The position numbers and the translations under genes were made by a program. The notes under the pieces are model-generated. The model was not told the origin of the DNA and searched no databases. It saw nothing but the letters and a program-made list of their open reading frames with translations. This document shows, piece by piece, positions 1-5,834 of a stretch of DNA of 9,191 nt (the first letter of the stretch is position 1; every line of letters starts with the position of its first letter). The DNA is from Bacillota bacterium (lineage in GTDB: Bacteria; Bacillota_E; Symbiobacteriia; JAMDAP01), in the NCBI GenBank assembly GCA_023484675.1, contig JAMDAP010000005.1, positions 1 through 9,191 on the forward strand. Direction: 5' to 3'.

Positions 1-1
1 G

Positions 2-118
2 ACTCCGGAAGTGCGGGACCAGGTCCTCAACCTGGCTCAGACCGCCTATCAGGGTCTTAACCATCAGCACTTCGCAGAACTCCTGGCGGAACGCGAAGGT
101 ATTGTGCTCTCCCGATCC
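2..118 (+). pseudogene. Transposase fragment (N-terminal helix-turn-helix region), cut at both ends
   Basis: In the frame starting at base 2 the translation reads TPEVRDQVLNLAQTAYQGLN, then a stretch containing HFAELLAEREGIVLSRSS. This resembles the linker and second helix-turn-helix of ISNCY/IS481-like transposases, where a pattern like 'RxxVLxLAxxxYxGxNxxHxxExLxExEGIxLSRxTVRR' precedes the catalytic core. The match stops abruptly near base 118: the expected VRR-type continuation is replaced by Trp/Cys-rich out-of-frame translation. From there a different frame encodes membrane-protein sequence. No DDE catalytic core is present in the window, and the 5' part lies outside it. I infer a dead insertion-sequence remnant whose end, or a deletion joining it to its target, lies near 115-120. 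The family call rests on pattern memory only. Confidence 0.5.
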
Positions 119-549
119 AGCCGCTGGAGTTGGTGTACGCCCGCCTGGGGCTGGTGCTGGCCTTCAACCTGGCGCTCTCGCTGGGTGTGCTCGACGTGAT
201 CTGGTTGCAGGAACCCCGAATCGTGCTGTGGCGGCTGGTCGTGCTCTGGCTGGGTCCGATGCTGGGCCTGGCGGGCGTGGCTTTGTACACTGCCGTGCGC
301 TGGGGAGCCATCGCCGGAACGGCCGTGCCCATGGTTCTGTGGACGGCCACGTTGTACGGGGTCGTCACGTGGAGTGCAGCCCGTTCGCTGGACACGTCCA
401 ACTTTGCCCAGCTCGCCGATTCCCTGATGCCGGTGATCAGCCAGTCCAACGGGCTTCTGGCCGGGGCCTTGGCGGCGCTGGTGGCGGGCCTGCTGCTGTT
501 GCGGCAGGGCGGCCGCCTGGCGATGGGAGCTGGTACCGCGTGGAGTTAG
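119..549 (+). pseudogene. 5'-truncated ABC-type permease remnant (multi-TM membrane protein)
   Basis: In frame 1 the sequence reads LELVYARLGLVLAFNLALSL and continues for about 139 codons to TAG at 547-549. About four hydrophobic segments are visible: around LGLVLAFNLALSLGVLDVIWL, VVLWLGPMLGLAGVALYTAV, AVPMVLWTATLYGVVTW and LLAGALAALVAGLLLL. This looks like the C-terminal half of the membrane component that precedes an ABC ATPase in small transporter operons. There is no credible start: the frame is closed at 58-60, the first possible start (TTG at 130) has no properly spaced RBS, and upstream DNA is transposase-like in another frame. The 3' end overlaps the next gene's GTG start by 10 bp, so the original coupling is preserved. 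I infer that the 5' half was lost through a mobile element insertion or deletion. The exact permease family is uncertain. Confidence 0.6.
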
Positions 550-1337
550 TGGCCTATGACCTGCTGAAGCGGTATGGCGACAAGGTGGCCGTCGATGGAG
601 TCAGCCTGACGGCCCGACCCGGAGTAGTGGCCCTCCTGGGTCCCAACGGCTCCGGCAAGACCACCCGGCTACGCATGCTGGCAACCGTCTCCCGCCCGGA
701 CCGGGGTGAGATCCGGTTCGGAGGCCGCTGCTACGCCGCCGACCCCCGCCCCGTGCGTCGGGTACTGGGTTACCTGCCCCAGCAGCTGGACCTGCCTGAC
801 CACATGACCCCCCTGGGACTGCTGCGCTACATGGCCAGCCTCAAGGGCGTGGACGCTGATCCGTCGCTGCTGGACACCCTGGGTCTGCCAGCCGACAAGC
901 CCATCGCCGGCCTGTCGGGCGGCCAGGTCCGGCGGGTGGGGATCGCCCAGGCGCTGCTGGGCACCCCCCGCCTGCGGGACCGGGTACTCCAGCTGGTCAA
1001 CCAGCCGGGCAGCGGCCGGGTGGTCGTGCTGAGCTCCCACATGCCCGGCGAGGTGGAAGCAATTGCCCGGCAGGTCATCGTATTGAAGACGGGCCGGGCG
1101 GTCTATGCCGGGGACGTGGCCGGTTTGTGCGACCGGGCGAAGGGGCGGGTCGACGAGGTCGTGGTGCCCGCCGCCCAGGTACAATCCTGTCTGGAGTCTT
1201 GGTTGGTCAGCCGGGTGACCCATCGGGGCGATGAGGCCACCCTTCGTACGCTGGGCGCTGCACCGCCGGACGCCATCCCTGTCCCCCCGACCCTGGAGGA
1301 TGCTTACCTGATGCTGCAACAGAGTGCCACCGCCTGA
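540..1337 (+). pseudogene. ABC transporter ATP-binding protein lacking Walker B and D-loop (probably inactive)
   Basis: The 265-codon frame starts at GTG 540, preceded by GGGAG at 525-529, and overlaps the permease remnant. The fold is that of an ABC-2 exporter ATPase: Walker A GPNGSGKTT (residues 34-42), Q-loop region YLPQQLDLPDHMT (78-90), signature LSGGQVRR (125-132), H-loop LSSH (164-167) and a typical C-terminal regulatory extension. After the signature helix, ALLGTPRL (138-145) passes straight into RDRVLQLVNQPGSGRVVVL. Family members carry roughly 14-16 residues here, of the form 'LLIVDEPTAGLDPEE', which hold Walker B, the catalytic Glu and the D-loop. The loss is in frame and precise, so the reading frame survives, but ATP hydrolysis should be abolished. 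With its partner permease truncated and a transposase remnant next to it, I treat it as a pseudogene. A regulatory non-hydrolysing protein is possible but less likely. Confidence 0.75.
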
Positions 1338-1400
1338 ATGGGCTCGACGCCCAGGCGAGCCTACAGCGTGAACCCCGGGGCCGCCCCCGTGGTTGCTGGC

Positions 1401-1445
1401 GCAGGCCCTACCGCCGCAGGCCCTACCGCCGCAGGCCCTACCGGC
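1401..1445. repeat. 15-bp tandem repeat, three copies, duplicating the permease C-terminal codons plus stop
   Basis: On the plus strand GCAGGCCCTACCGCC occurs at 1401-1415 and 1416-1430, and at 1431-1445 with one mismatch (C to G at 1444). A more diverged unit beginning GCAGCGCCTGAACC follows inside the permease gene. On the minus strand each copy reads as codons Gly/Ala-Leu-Arg-Arg plus TAG, so the permease ends ALRR-stop and is followed in the same frame by GLRR-stop, then a G-L-R run. TAG codons sit at 1438-1440, 1423-1425 and 1408-1410. The array looks like slippage amplification of the last codons of the gene. Confidence 0.9.
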
Positions 1446-3015
1446 GCAGCGCCTGAACCGGCGGCACCGACGAGGCGGCCACGGCCGGGTAGATGCCGAA
1501 GAGGAGCCCGCAGGCCATTGCCACGCCCGCAGCGACTCCGACCGCCTGCAGGCTGACGGCTGTTTCGAAGCCGTAGCGCGAGAAGAGGTGGGCCCCCCAC
1601 GCCCCTGCGGCCGTCCCGGCGACGGCACCGGTGGCGCTCAGGTAGAAGGCTTCAACCAGGAACTGGGCCAACAGGTCGCCCTGCTTGGCGCCGACGGCCC
1701 GGCGGATGCCGATCTCCTGCATCCGTTCGGACACCGCCACCAGCATGATGTTCATGATCCCCAGCCCGCCGACCAACAGGGAGACGGCGGCGATGCCACC
1801 CAGCAGAAGCGTCATCACGCGGTTTGCCCGATCGGCCTCACGGACCAGGCGGTTCAGGCTGGTGATAGTCAGCAGATCCTCGCCGCCTCCCAGTGCGTCC
1901 AGCCCCGACCCGCCGGGCGACGCCGGCTTCATGCCCGGCTTGACCGGTGCGGCGGGCGTCGCCGTCATGCCGGCCTTGCCCGGTGGCATGCCCGACGCCA
2001 TGGGACCGGCGGCAGCGCTTTTTTCGCCGTTTTCGCCCTGGGCGCCCCCGGGGACCAGCGTCGGCGCCTTCTGGTCGAGCCCCAGCTTGCGGCGGAAGAT
2101 CCGCCCCAGTTGCACCGTGGCCAGCTCCGCCTCCTGCGGCGACCCGGCCTTCCCCCAAATCTCGGCGACCGTCCTCTTGTCGGTGAGTTGCAGGGCCGTC
2201 GTGTAGGGAATGAGGATCAGGTCATCGACGTCGCTGGCGCCCCTGCCCTCGGCAGCCCCGCCTGGACGGTCCGCACTGGCATCGCCCAGGCTGCTGGCCC
2301 CGCCCTTGCTGGCCAGCACACCCACGATGCGAAAGGTGCGCCCGGACAGGGTGAAGGTCTGGCCCACGGGATTGCGGCCGCCCGCCAGCCCGACCGCCAG
2401 GTTGTAGCCGAGGACGGCTACCGGCGAGCGCTGCCGCACGTGCCACCGGGTGAAGAAATGTCCCGCCGCCAGGGGATGGTCGCGGATCTCCGGAAACCGC
2501 TCGCTGACTCCCAGCACCTCGATCTGGCCCCTGGTCCGCCGCCAGCGCATGAGCGCCCGCGTCTGGACCACCGGCGTGGCCATGCGGAGCGCGCTGACGC
2601 GCTCCGCCAGCTCGTCCGCCTCTTCCGGCCGGAACTCCACCGAAGGGCTTTGGGCCCGAATAACCACCACGTTGGCCCCCAGGCTCTCGAACTGGCGGAC
2701 GACGGCGCGGCGCGCCCCCTCGCCGATGCCCATCAGGCTGACCACCGACGCCACGCCGATGGCCACGCCCAAGATGGTCAGGGTCGAGCGCATGGGGTTG
2801 GCTAGGACGCCGTGGGCGGCCATCTCGGCACTAAACCAGAAACGGACCCCGAGGGCGCGCAGCCGCACACCTTGTAGCCGGCGGAGCACCGTCCGAAGCC
2901 AGCGCGGCAGCGCCTGCAGCCGGCGGGGCACCGACCCAAGGAACCGCGGCACCGGTTCGAGAAGTCGCGGGAGGGGCTCAAGGAGCCTCGGCACCATTTG
3001 CAGTAGGCGCAACAT
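1438..3015 (-). CDS. MacB/YknZ-type ABC transporter permease (FtsX family) with heptad-repeat N-terminus
   Basis: This is the transmembrane subunit of a MacAB/YknXYZ-like exporter. After an unusual N-terminal extension come an amphipathic segment, TM1 (containing MRSTLTILGVAIGVASVVSL), a large extracytoplasmic MacB-type core domain, and three C-terminal TMs of the FtsX domain, including LLLGGIAAVSLLVGGLGIMN and the conserved EIGIRRAVGAKQGDL cytoplasmic loop. It ends PPVQALRR, the usual family ending ('P..ALR'). Relatives are about 400 residues; this one is about 525 because of the extension (eight heptads at the N-terminus) and a Gly/Pro/Ala/Met-rich linker, about residues 318-381 counted from GTG 3021, that replaces an ordinary loop of the core. 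I choose ATG 3015, 8 nt after GAAGGGG; GTG 3021, overlapping the adaptor's stop as GTGA, is also possible. It is co-transcribed with the adaptor and ATPase. The substrate is unknown. Confidence 0.88.
   Translation of the reverse strand: MLRLLQMVPRLLEPLPRLLEPVPRFLGSVPRRLQALPRWLRTVLRRLQGVRLRALGVRFWFSAEMAAHGVLANPMRSTLTILGVAIGVASVVSLMGIGEGARRAVVRQFESLGANVVVIRAQSPSVEFRPEEADELAERVSALRMATPVVQTRALMRWRRTRGQIEVLGVSERFPEIRDHPLAAGHFFTRWHVRQRSPVAVLGYNLAVGLAGGRNPVGQTFTLSGRTFRIVGVLASKGGASSLGDASADRPGGAAEGRGASDVDDLILIPYTTALQLTDKRTVAEIWGKAGSPQEAELATVQLGRIFRRKLGLDQKAPTLVPGGAQGENGEKSAAAGPMASGMPPGKAGMTATPAAPVKPGMKPASPGGSGLDALGGGEDLLTITSLNRLVREADRANRVMTLLLGGIAAVSLLVGGLGIMNIMLVAVSERMQEIGIRRAVGAKQGDLLAQFLVEAFYLSATGAVAGTAAGAWGAHLFSRYGFETAVSLQAVGVAAGVAMACGLLFGIYPAVAASSVPPVQALRR
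2848..3015 (-). repeat. Eight degenerate 21-bp (heptapeptide) repeats at the permease N-terminus
   Basis: The first 56 codons from ATG 3015 divide exactly into eight 7-residue units: MLRLLQM, VPRLLEP, LPRLLEP, VPRFLGS, VPRRLQA, LPRWLRT, VLRRLQG, VRLRALG. The consensus is [V/L]-P-R-x-L-x-x, with Arg at position 3 in seven units and Pro at position 2 in five. The segment is cytoplasmic by topology, strongly basic and amphipathic. Codons differ between units, so this is an old or selected repeat and not a fresh duplication. Confidence 0.85.
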
Positions 3016-3017
3016 CC

Positions 3018-4778
3018 TCACGGCCCCTTCCCCCCGGCGCCCGGGTTGGCCCCGCCCGGTGAGCTTCCCTCGCCGGAGCCGCCAGCCCCGCCCTGTTGCT
3101 GCCCTTCCCCTTCCCCGTTGCCGGGCAGCAGCCCGTTGGAGCGGATGCGCTGGCTGGGCAGGAGATCGGCCGTGCTGCCGGTGATGACCAGGTCGCCCTC
3201 CTTCAGGCCGGACTTCACCTCGGCAACCCGGTCGTTCATCAGGCCAAGCTCCACGGGTACGACCTTGGCCGCGCCACCCGGCAGCAGGACCTCCACCTCG
3301 CTCTTGCCGTCCTCCTCGAAAATGGCCTCCAAGGGGACGAGGAGGACGGCCTTGGCACTGCCCGCGTCGATTTGGGCCTGCGCCTGCATGCCCGGTCTCA
3401 GCTCGGGGCCGCCCTGCACCTTGATGCTCACCTGGAAACGGCTGATCCCCTTGTCGTCCTTGCCCATCATGGCCACCTGGTCCACCGTGCCGCTAAAGGT
3501 CTTGCCCGCCACGGCATCCACCGTCACCCGCACCGGCGCCCCCTGCTTGATCTTGAGTACATCCACGTCGTCGACCATCGTCCAGAGCTGCATCTGGGCG
3601 GTGTCGAAGATATTGCCGAACCACTGGCCAGGCTGCACCGTCATGCCGGGCCGCGCCTCGATGTGGCCGATGGTGCCGTCCATGGAGGCGCGCACGTCCA
3701 GCTCCCCCAGCCTGGTTCGCAGTTGCTGCACCTCTGCCTCCAGCTGGCGGACCTTGTCCAGCCGCTCCTCCATCAGATCCCGGGCATCGGCTCCCGCCAG
3801 GGACACGAGGGGGGCTCCCTCCTTGACCTTCTGCATCTCCCGCACGTGCACCCGCGTTACCAGGGCATTGGCGCCGCTGAGCACCTGCTGCTCGTCTGCG
3901 TAGCCTTCGACCTTGGCGGGGTAGCGAACGAAGAAGACGCTATCTCCGGACGGCACGCCGACGTAGGCGCGCATCCCCGGCACAATCAGCCCCTCGTTGG
4001 TTCCCTCGAGCGTCGCCGAATACATCAGCGCATAAGCGTTCTGGTCTTGATGCGGCGCACCAACCGTAGGTTCCCACAGATCCTTGGCAGCCACCGGTGC
4101 CGGCTCCGGGCTGACGTCGGTGACTTCCGCCGGGACGAAAGCGTCGAACTCGGCGAAGCGCAGGACGACGCGCTGCCCCGGGACGAGCTGTCCGCTCTCG
4201 CCCAGCGTCAGCCAGACGGTGAGCCGGAAGCGCGAGTCGTTCACCACCCGCGCAACCACCTGCCCCTGCTTGACCTCCTGGCCCTCTTTGGCGGTCAACC
4301 CCAGTACCTTGCCGTCGATGGGCGCCCGCAGCGTGATGCCCCGCGACGGGTCGACGTCGTCCAGCTGGGAAGGCGGCACGCCCAGGAGAGCAGCCAGTGA
4401 CTTCCGCTCGGTCTCCAGCGTCCTCTCCTTGCTTTTAAGTTGGGCCTCCAGATCGGTGCCGTTCAGCCGGACGAGGATCTGACCCTGCCGCACCGGATCC
4501 CCGTCCTTCGCCAGGACCTCCTCAATGACGAAGCTCGCCGACGGGGCCGGTCCAGGCCCGGGCCCGCCGGGGACGGCGATGCCCCCGCCCTGGGTGGGGT
4601 TGAGCGGCCCTGTCGCCGTCACGCCGACGGAGATGTCCCCCCGGACGACCCGGCTGGTGGCGTAGATGGGCCCTTTGGTCTCCTTGGCCGCCGGCGAGAG
4701 CAGTTTCACGAAGCCATAGTAGCCACCGCCCACCACAGAGGCCACGACAAATAGGATGAACACGGCTCGCTGCCACAT
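3018..4778 (-). CDS. Membrane-fusion (HlyD/MacA-type) adaptor with two lipoyl-hairpin modules
   Basis: This is the adaptor subunit of the export operon. An N-terminal anchor helix (residues about 5-23, AVFILFVVASVVGGGYYGF) places the rest outside the membrane. Module 1 has a lipoyl-type half (82-106, with KDGDPVRQGQ), a coil (108-131), the second half (146-180, RAPIDGKVLGLTAKEGQEV) and a beta-barrel (about 185-275). A second set follows: half-motif 303-326, coil about 331-360 (RLDKVRQLEAEVQQLRTRL), second half 361-392 (RASMDGTIGHIEARPGMTV), beta-barrel 398-470 and a membrane-proximal domain 473-545. The last 40 residues are a Gly/Ser/Pro-rich tail. MacA-like adaptors have one such module in about 370-400 residues, so this 586-residue chain looks like an internally duplicated adaptor. 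ATG 4778 overlaps the ATPase stop as TAATG and is preceded by GGGGAGGA, which implies translational coupling. Confidence 0.9.
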   Translation of the reverse strand: MWQRAVFILFVVASVVGGGYYGFVKLLSPAAKETKGPIYATSRVVRGDISVGVTATGPLNPTQGGGIAVPGGPGPGPAPSASFVIEEVLAKDGDPVRQGQILVRLNGTDLEAQLKSKERTLETERKSLAALLGVPPSQLDDVDPSRGITLRAPIDGKVLGLTAKEGQEVKQGQVVARVVNDSRFRLTVWLTLGESGQLVPGQRVVLRFAEFDAFVPAEVTDVSPEPAPVAAKDLWEPTVGAPHQDQNAYALMYSATLEGTNEGLIVPGMRAYVGVPSGDSVFFVRYPAKVEGYADEQQVLSGANALVTRVHVREMQKVKEGAPLVSLAGADARDLMEERLDKVRQLEAEVQQLRTRLGELDVRASMDGTIGHIEARPGMTVQPGQWFGNIFDTAQMQLWTMVDDVDVLKIKQGAPVRVTVDAVAGKTFSGTVDQVAMMGKDDKGISRFQVSIKVQGGPELRPGMQAQAQIDAGSAKAVLLVPLEAIFEEDGKSEVEVLLPGGAAKVVPVELGLMNDRVAEVKSGLKEGDLVITGSTADLLPSQRIRSNGLLPGNGEGEGQQQGGAGGSGEGSSPGGANPGAGGKGP

Positions 4779-5461
4779 TAGACCGCTTCCTCCCCTTCCA
4801 CTGCGCCGTCCCGCAGGCGGATGACACGCCGTCCGTGCCGCGCGACCGCCTCATCGTGGGTCACCTGAACAATGGTAACCCCGCGCTCGGCATTGAACCG
4901 TCCAAAGATGTCCATGATGGCCTGCCCGGAGCGCGAGTCCAGCGCACCGGTCGGCTCGTCAGCCAGGATGACGGCCGGCTCGCCAACCAGGGCACGGGCG
5001 ATGGCGACCCGCTGCTGCTCGCCCCCTGAGAGCTCGGCGGGGCGGTGGTGGCGCCGGTCAGCCAGACCGACCGCCTCCAGGGCAGCCTCCACGCGTCGCT
5101 GGCGCTCCCAGGCGGGCATCCCGCGGTAGACGAGGGGCATCTGCACATTACCCCAGGCGTCCAGGTCGGGGATCAGATGGAAGCTCTGGAAGACGAAGCC
5201 GATGAACGAGTTGCGGATCTCCGCCAGGCGTCCGTCCGGCAGCCCTTCGACCGCCTGCCCCGCCAGCCGGTACGTGCCCGTCGTCGGCCGGTCGAGGCAG
5301 CCGATGATGTTCAGCAAGGTCGATTTGCCGCAACCGGACGGGCCCATGATGGATACGAACTCCCCCTCCTCCACTGCCAGGTCAACCTGGTGGAGCGCGT
5401 CGACCTGGATCTTGCCGATCCGGTACTGCCGCGCCACTCCGCGCAACTCCAGGAGCGACAA
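4778..5461 (-). CDS. MacB/LolD/YknY-type ABC transporter ATP-binding protein
   Basis: This is the ATPase of the three-gene exporter, first in the operon. All motifs are intact: Walker [10 protein letters not shown] (residues 40-48), Q-loop FQSFHL (Q92), signature LSGGEQ (144-149) followed by QRVAIARAL, Walker B VILADEP (D168, E169), D-loop GALD and H-loop THD (H202). The sequence pattern ('[12 protein letters not shown]', '[10 protein letters not shown]', 'VTHD') is that of the MacB/LolD/FtsE group. Length is 227 residues, normal for the family. I choose TTG 5461 over the longer GTG 5467 because the ribosome binding site AAGGGGGA (5468-5475) abuts GTG with no spacer but lies 6 nt before TTG. 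The stop TAA shares its last A with the adaptor ATG. The B. subtilis system YknXYZ, which uses the same three parts in a different order, is the closest functional analogy. Confidence 0.93.
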   Translation of the reverse strand: MSLLELRGVARQYRIGKIQVDALHQVDLAVEEGEFVSIMGPSGCGKSTLLNIIGCLDRPTTGTYRLAGQAVEGLPDGRLAEIRNSFIGFVFQSFHLIPDLDAWGNVQMPLVYRGMPAWERQRRVEAALEAVGLADRRHHRPAELSGGEQQRVAIARALVGEPAVILADEPTGALDSRSGQAIMDIFGRFNAERGVTIVQVTHDEAVARHGRRVIRLRDGAVEGEEAV

Positions 5462-5467
5462 TGACAC

Positions 5468-5475
5468 TCCCCCTT
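5468..5475 (-). promoter_or_regulatory. Ribosome binding site of the exporter ATPase; decides the TTG start
   Basis: AAGGGGGA on the minus strand, complementary to the 16S 3' end apart from G-for-A substitutions. It is immediately followed by GTG (5467-5465) and, after 6 nt, by TTG (5461-5459); only TTG has workable spacing. Confidence 0.55.
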
Positions 5476-5530
5476 AGGCTCAGACTGACTTCATGGTCAC
5501 CTCAAGGGTAGACGTAGCAAGCGCGCTCAG

Positions 5531-5570
5531 GGTTCTGAGGCGTCCCGCCCGGGAAACGGCGACTCAGACC
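5531..5570. repeat. Long interrupted inverted repeat with a competing hairpin
   Basis: On the plus strand GGTTCTGAG (5531-5539) pairs with CTCAGACC (5563-5570) with one bulged T. Inside it TCCCG (5543-5547) and CGGGA (5550-5554) form a second perfect stem. A mutually exclusive hairpin, CTCAG-GGTT-CTGAG (5526-5539), uses the same left arm. On the minus strand this lies about 70-110 nt upstream of the ATPase start, where it could form leader structure, but no T-tract follows either stem. Confidence 0.5.
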
Positions 5571-5576
5571 ATAACA
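5568..5576 (-). promoter_or_regulatory. Possible extended -10 promoter for the exporter operon
   Basis: The minus strand reads TGTTATGGT, an extended -10 pattern (TGnTATnnT) with TATGGT matching TATAAT at 4 of 6. No recognisable -35 lies 16-19 bp upstream, where the sequence is CAGGTG/CCAGGT-like. Transcription would start near 5561, giving a leader of about 100 nt. Weak single-motif evidence; an activator would presumably be required. Confidence 0.25.
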
Positions 5577-5577
5577 A

Positions 5578-5617
5578 CCGCGGAATGTTCACCTGGCCGC
5601 GGTGTACCCGATACACC
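5578..5617. promoter_or_regulatory. Candidate operator: GGTGTA-N5-TACACC palindrome plus two CCGCGG sites
   Basis: GGTGTA (5601-5606) and TACACC (5612-5617) are perfect 6-bp inverted arms around CCCGA. CCGCGG palindromes lie at 5578-5583 and 5597-5602, 19 bp centre to centre, the second overlapping the first arm. A GT-x-TA...TA-x-AC arrangement is of the sort bound by GntR-type regulators, which often control ABC exporters in Firmicutes, but no regulator gene is in the window. The palindrome sits just upstream of the possible minus-strand promoter and just upstream of the plus-strand RBS at 5635. Confidence 0.4.
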
Positions 5618-5649
5618 ACAGTGACTACGGAAAGAAGGAGGAGGGAGGC

Positions 5650-5676
5650 GTGACCCACCGGAGATGCACCCCCTAA
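5650..5676 (+). CDS. Possible 8-codon leader-type ORF (MTHRRCTP) before a terminator hairpin
   Basis: AAGGAGG at 5635-5641 is a near-ideal ribosome binding site, 8 nt before GTG 5650. The frame encodes only MTHRRCTP and stops at TAA 5674-5676. A small hairpin overlaps its end (TGCACC at 5665-5670 with GGTGCA at 5677-5682), and a strong GC hairpin with a T-rich tail follows at 5687-5718. RBS, very short ORF, hairpin and terminator in this order is the layout of a transcription attenuator. Against it, no plus-strand gene follows: divIVA lies on the other strand. It could be a relic of a lost gene's leader, a small RNA gene, or chance. Confidence 0.25.
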   Translation: MTHRRCTP

Positions 5677-5686
5677 GGTGCAACAG

Positions 5687-5718
5687 CGCCGCGGGCTCAG
5701 CCGCGGCGTCTTCATTTT
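5687..5718 (+). terminator. Intrinsic terminator-like hairpin (plus strand)
   Basis: CGCCGCGG (5687-5694) and CCGCGGCG (5701-5708) form a perfect 8-bp all-GC stem with loop GCTCAG, followed on the plus strand by TCTTCATTTT. On the minus strand the stem is followed by CTGTTGCACC, which is not T-rich, so it is a weaker candidate for ending the divIVA operon, although a strong stem could still contribute. Confidence 0.5.
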
Positions 5719-5834
5719 GAGCCATTTGGGTGGAACCTCTGCCGCACCTGCTCAGCCGTGCACCCTTGCACCCGGAACACCTTGTCCCGGGACGTTTCGC
5801 CATCTACACCTTACCTGGTCCTCGGCGGTAGCGG

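Larger units (their letters stand above)
5462..5834. other. 373-bp intergenic region between divIVA and the exporter operon; no convincing conserved gene
   Basis: The region separates two minus-strand operons. It has several short palindromes (listed separately), a possible minus-strand promoter and a plus-strand RBS/short ORF/hairpin arrangement. Short frames exist on the minus strand (5527-5715 and 5564-5803), but neither has a spaced RBS and I recognise neither product. In many Firmicutes ileS, often with a T-box leader, lies downstream of divIVA; no ileS coding sequence is present here. Confidence 0.7.

Noticed and set aside
1341..1354. GGGC-TCGAC-GCCC hairpin between the convergent genes as a terminator
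   Set aside because: The stem is only 4-5 bp and has no T-tract on either side; not enough to call a terminator.
1401..1445. CRISPR-like short repeats
   Set aside because: The 15-bp units are directly adjacent with no spacers; this is a simple tandem repeat.
669..1628. Minus-strand ORF (319 codons) across the ATPase remnant and the convergent gap
   Set aside because: It shows no domain and spans two unrelated plus- and minus-strand genes plus the tandem repeat; the plus strand shows clear ABC ATPase motifs.
1393..2805. Long plus-strand ORF (470 codons) opposite the MacB-type permease
   Set aside because: It is a shadow of the minus-strand gene in GC-rich DNA: composition is His/Arg/Ala/Gly-rich with no domain, while the minus strand gives a clear FtsX/MacB protein.
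3096..4400. Long plus-strand ORF (434 codons) opposite the adaptor gene
   Set aside because: Its composition (His/Leu/Arg/Asp-rich) is typical of an antisense frame; the opposite strand encodes a recognisable adaptor with overlapping operon junctions.
5726..5740. T-box-like core GGGTGGAACC on the plus strand
   Set aside because: It matches the GGGTGGNACC part of the T-box consensus, but the following GCG is TCT, no stem I or specifier loop is recognisable upstream, the T-rich hairpin lies before it instead of after it, and no aminoacyl-tRNA synthetase gene follows on that strand.
5527..5803. Two overlapping minus-strand ORFs of 62 and 79 codons after divIVA
   Set aside because: Neither has a spaced ribosome binding site or a recognisable domain. 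The CSGCKG motif of the longer one suggests a zinc ribbon but has no second CxxC pair.
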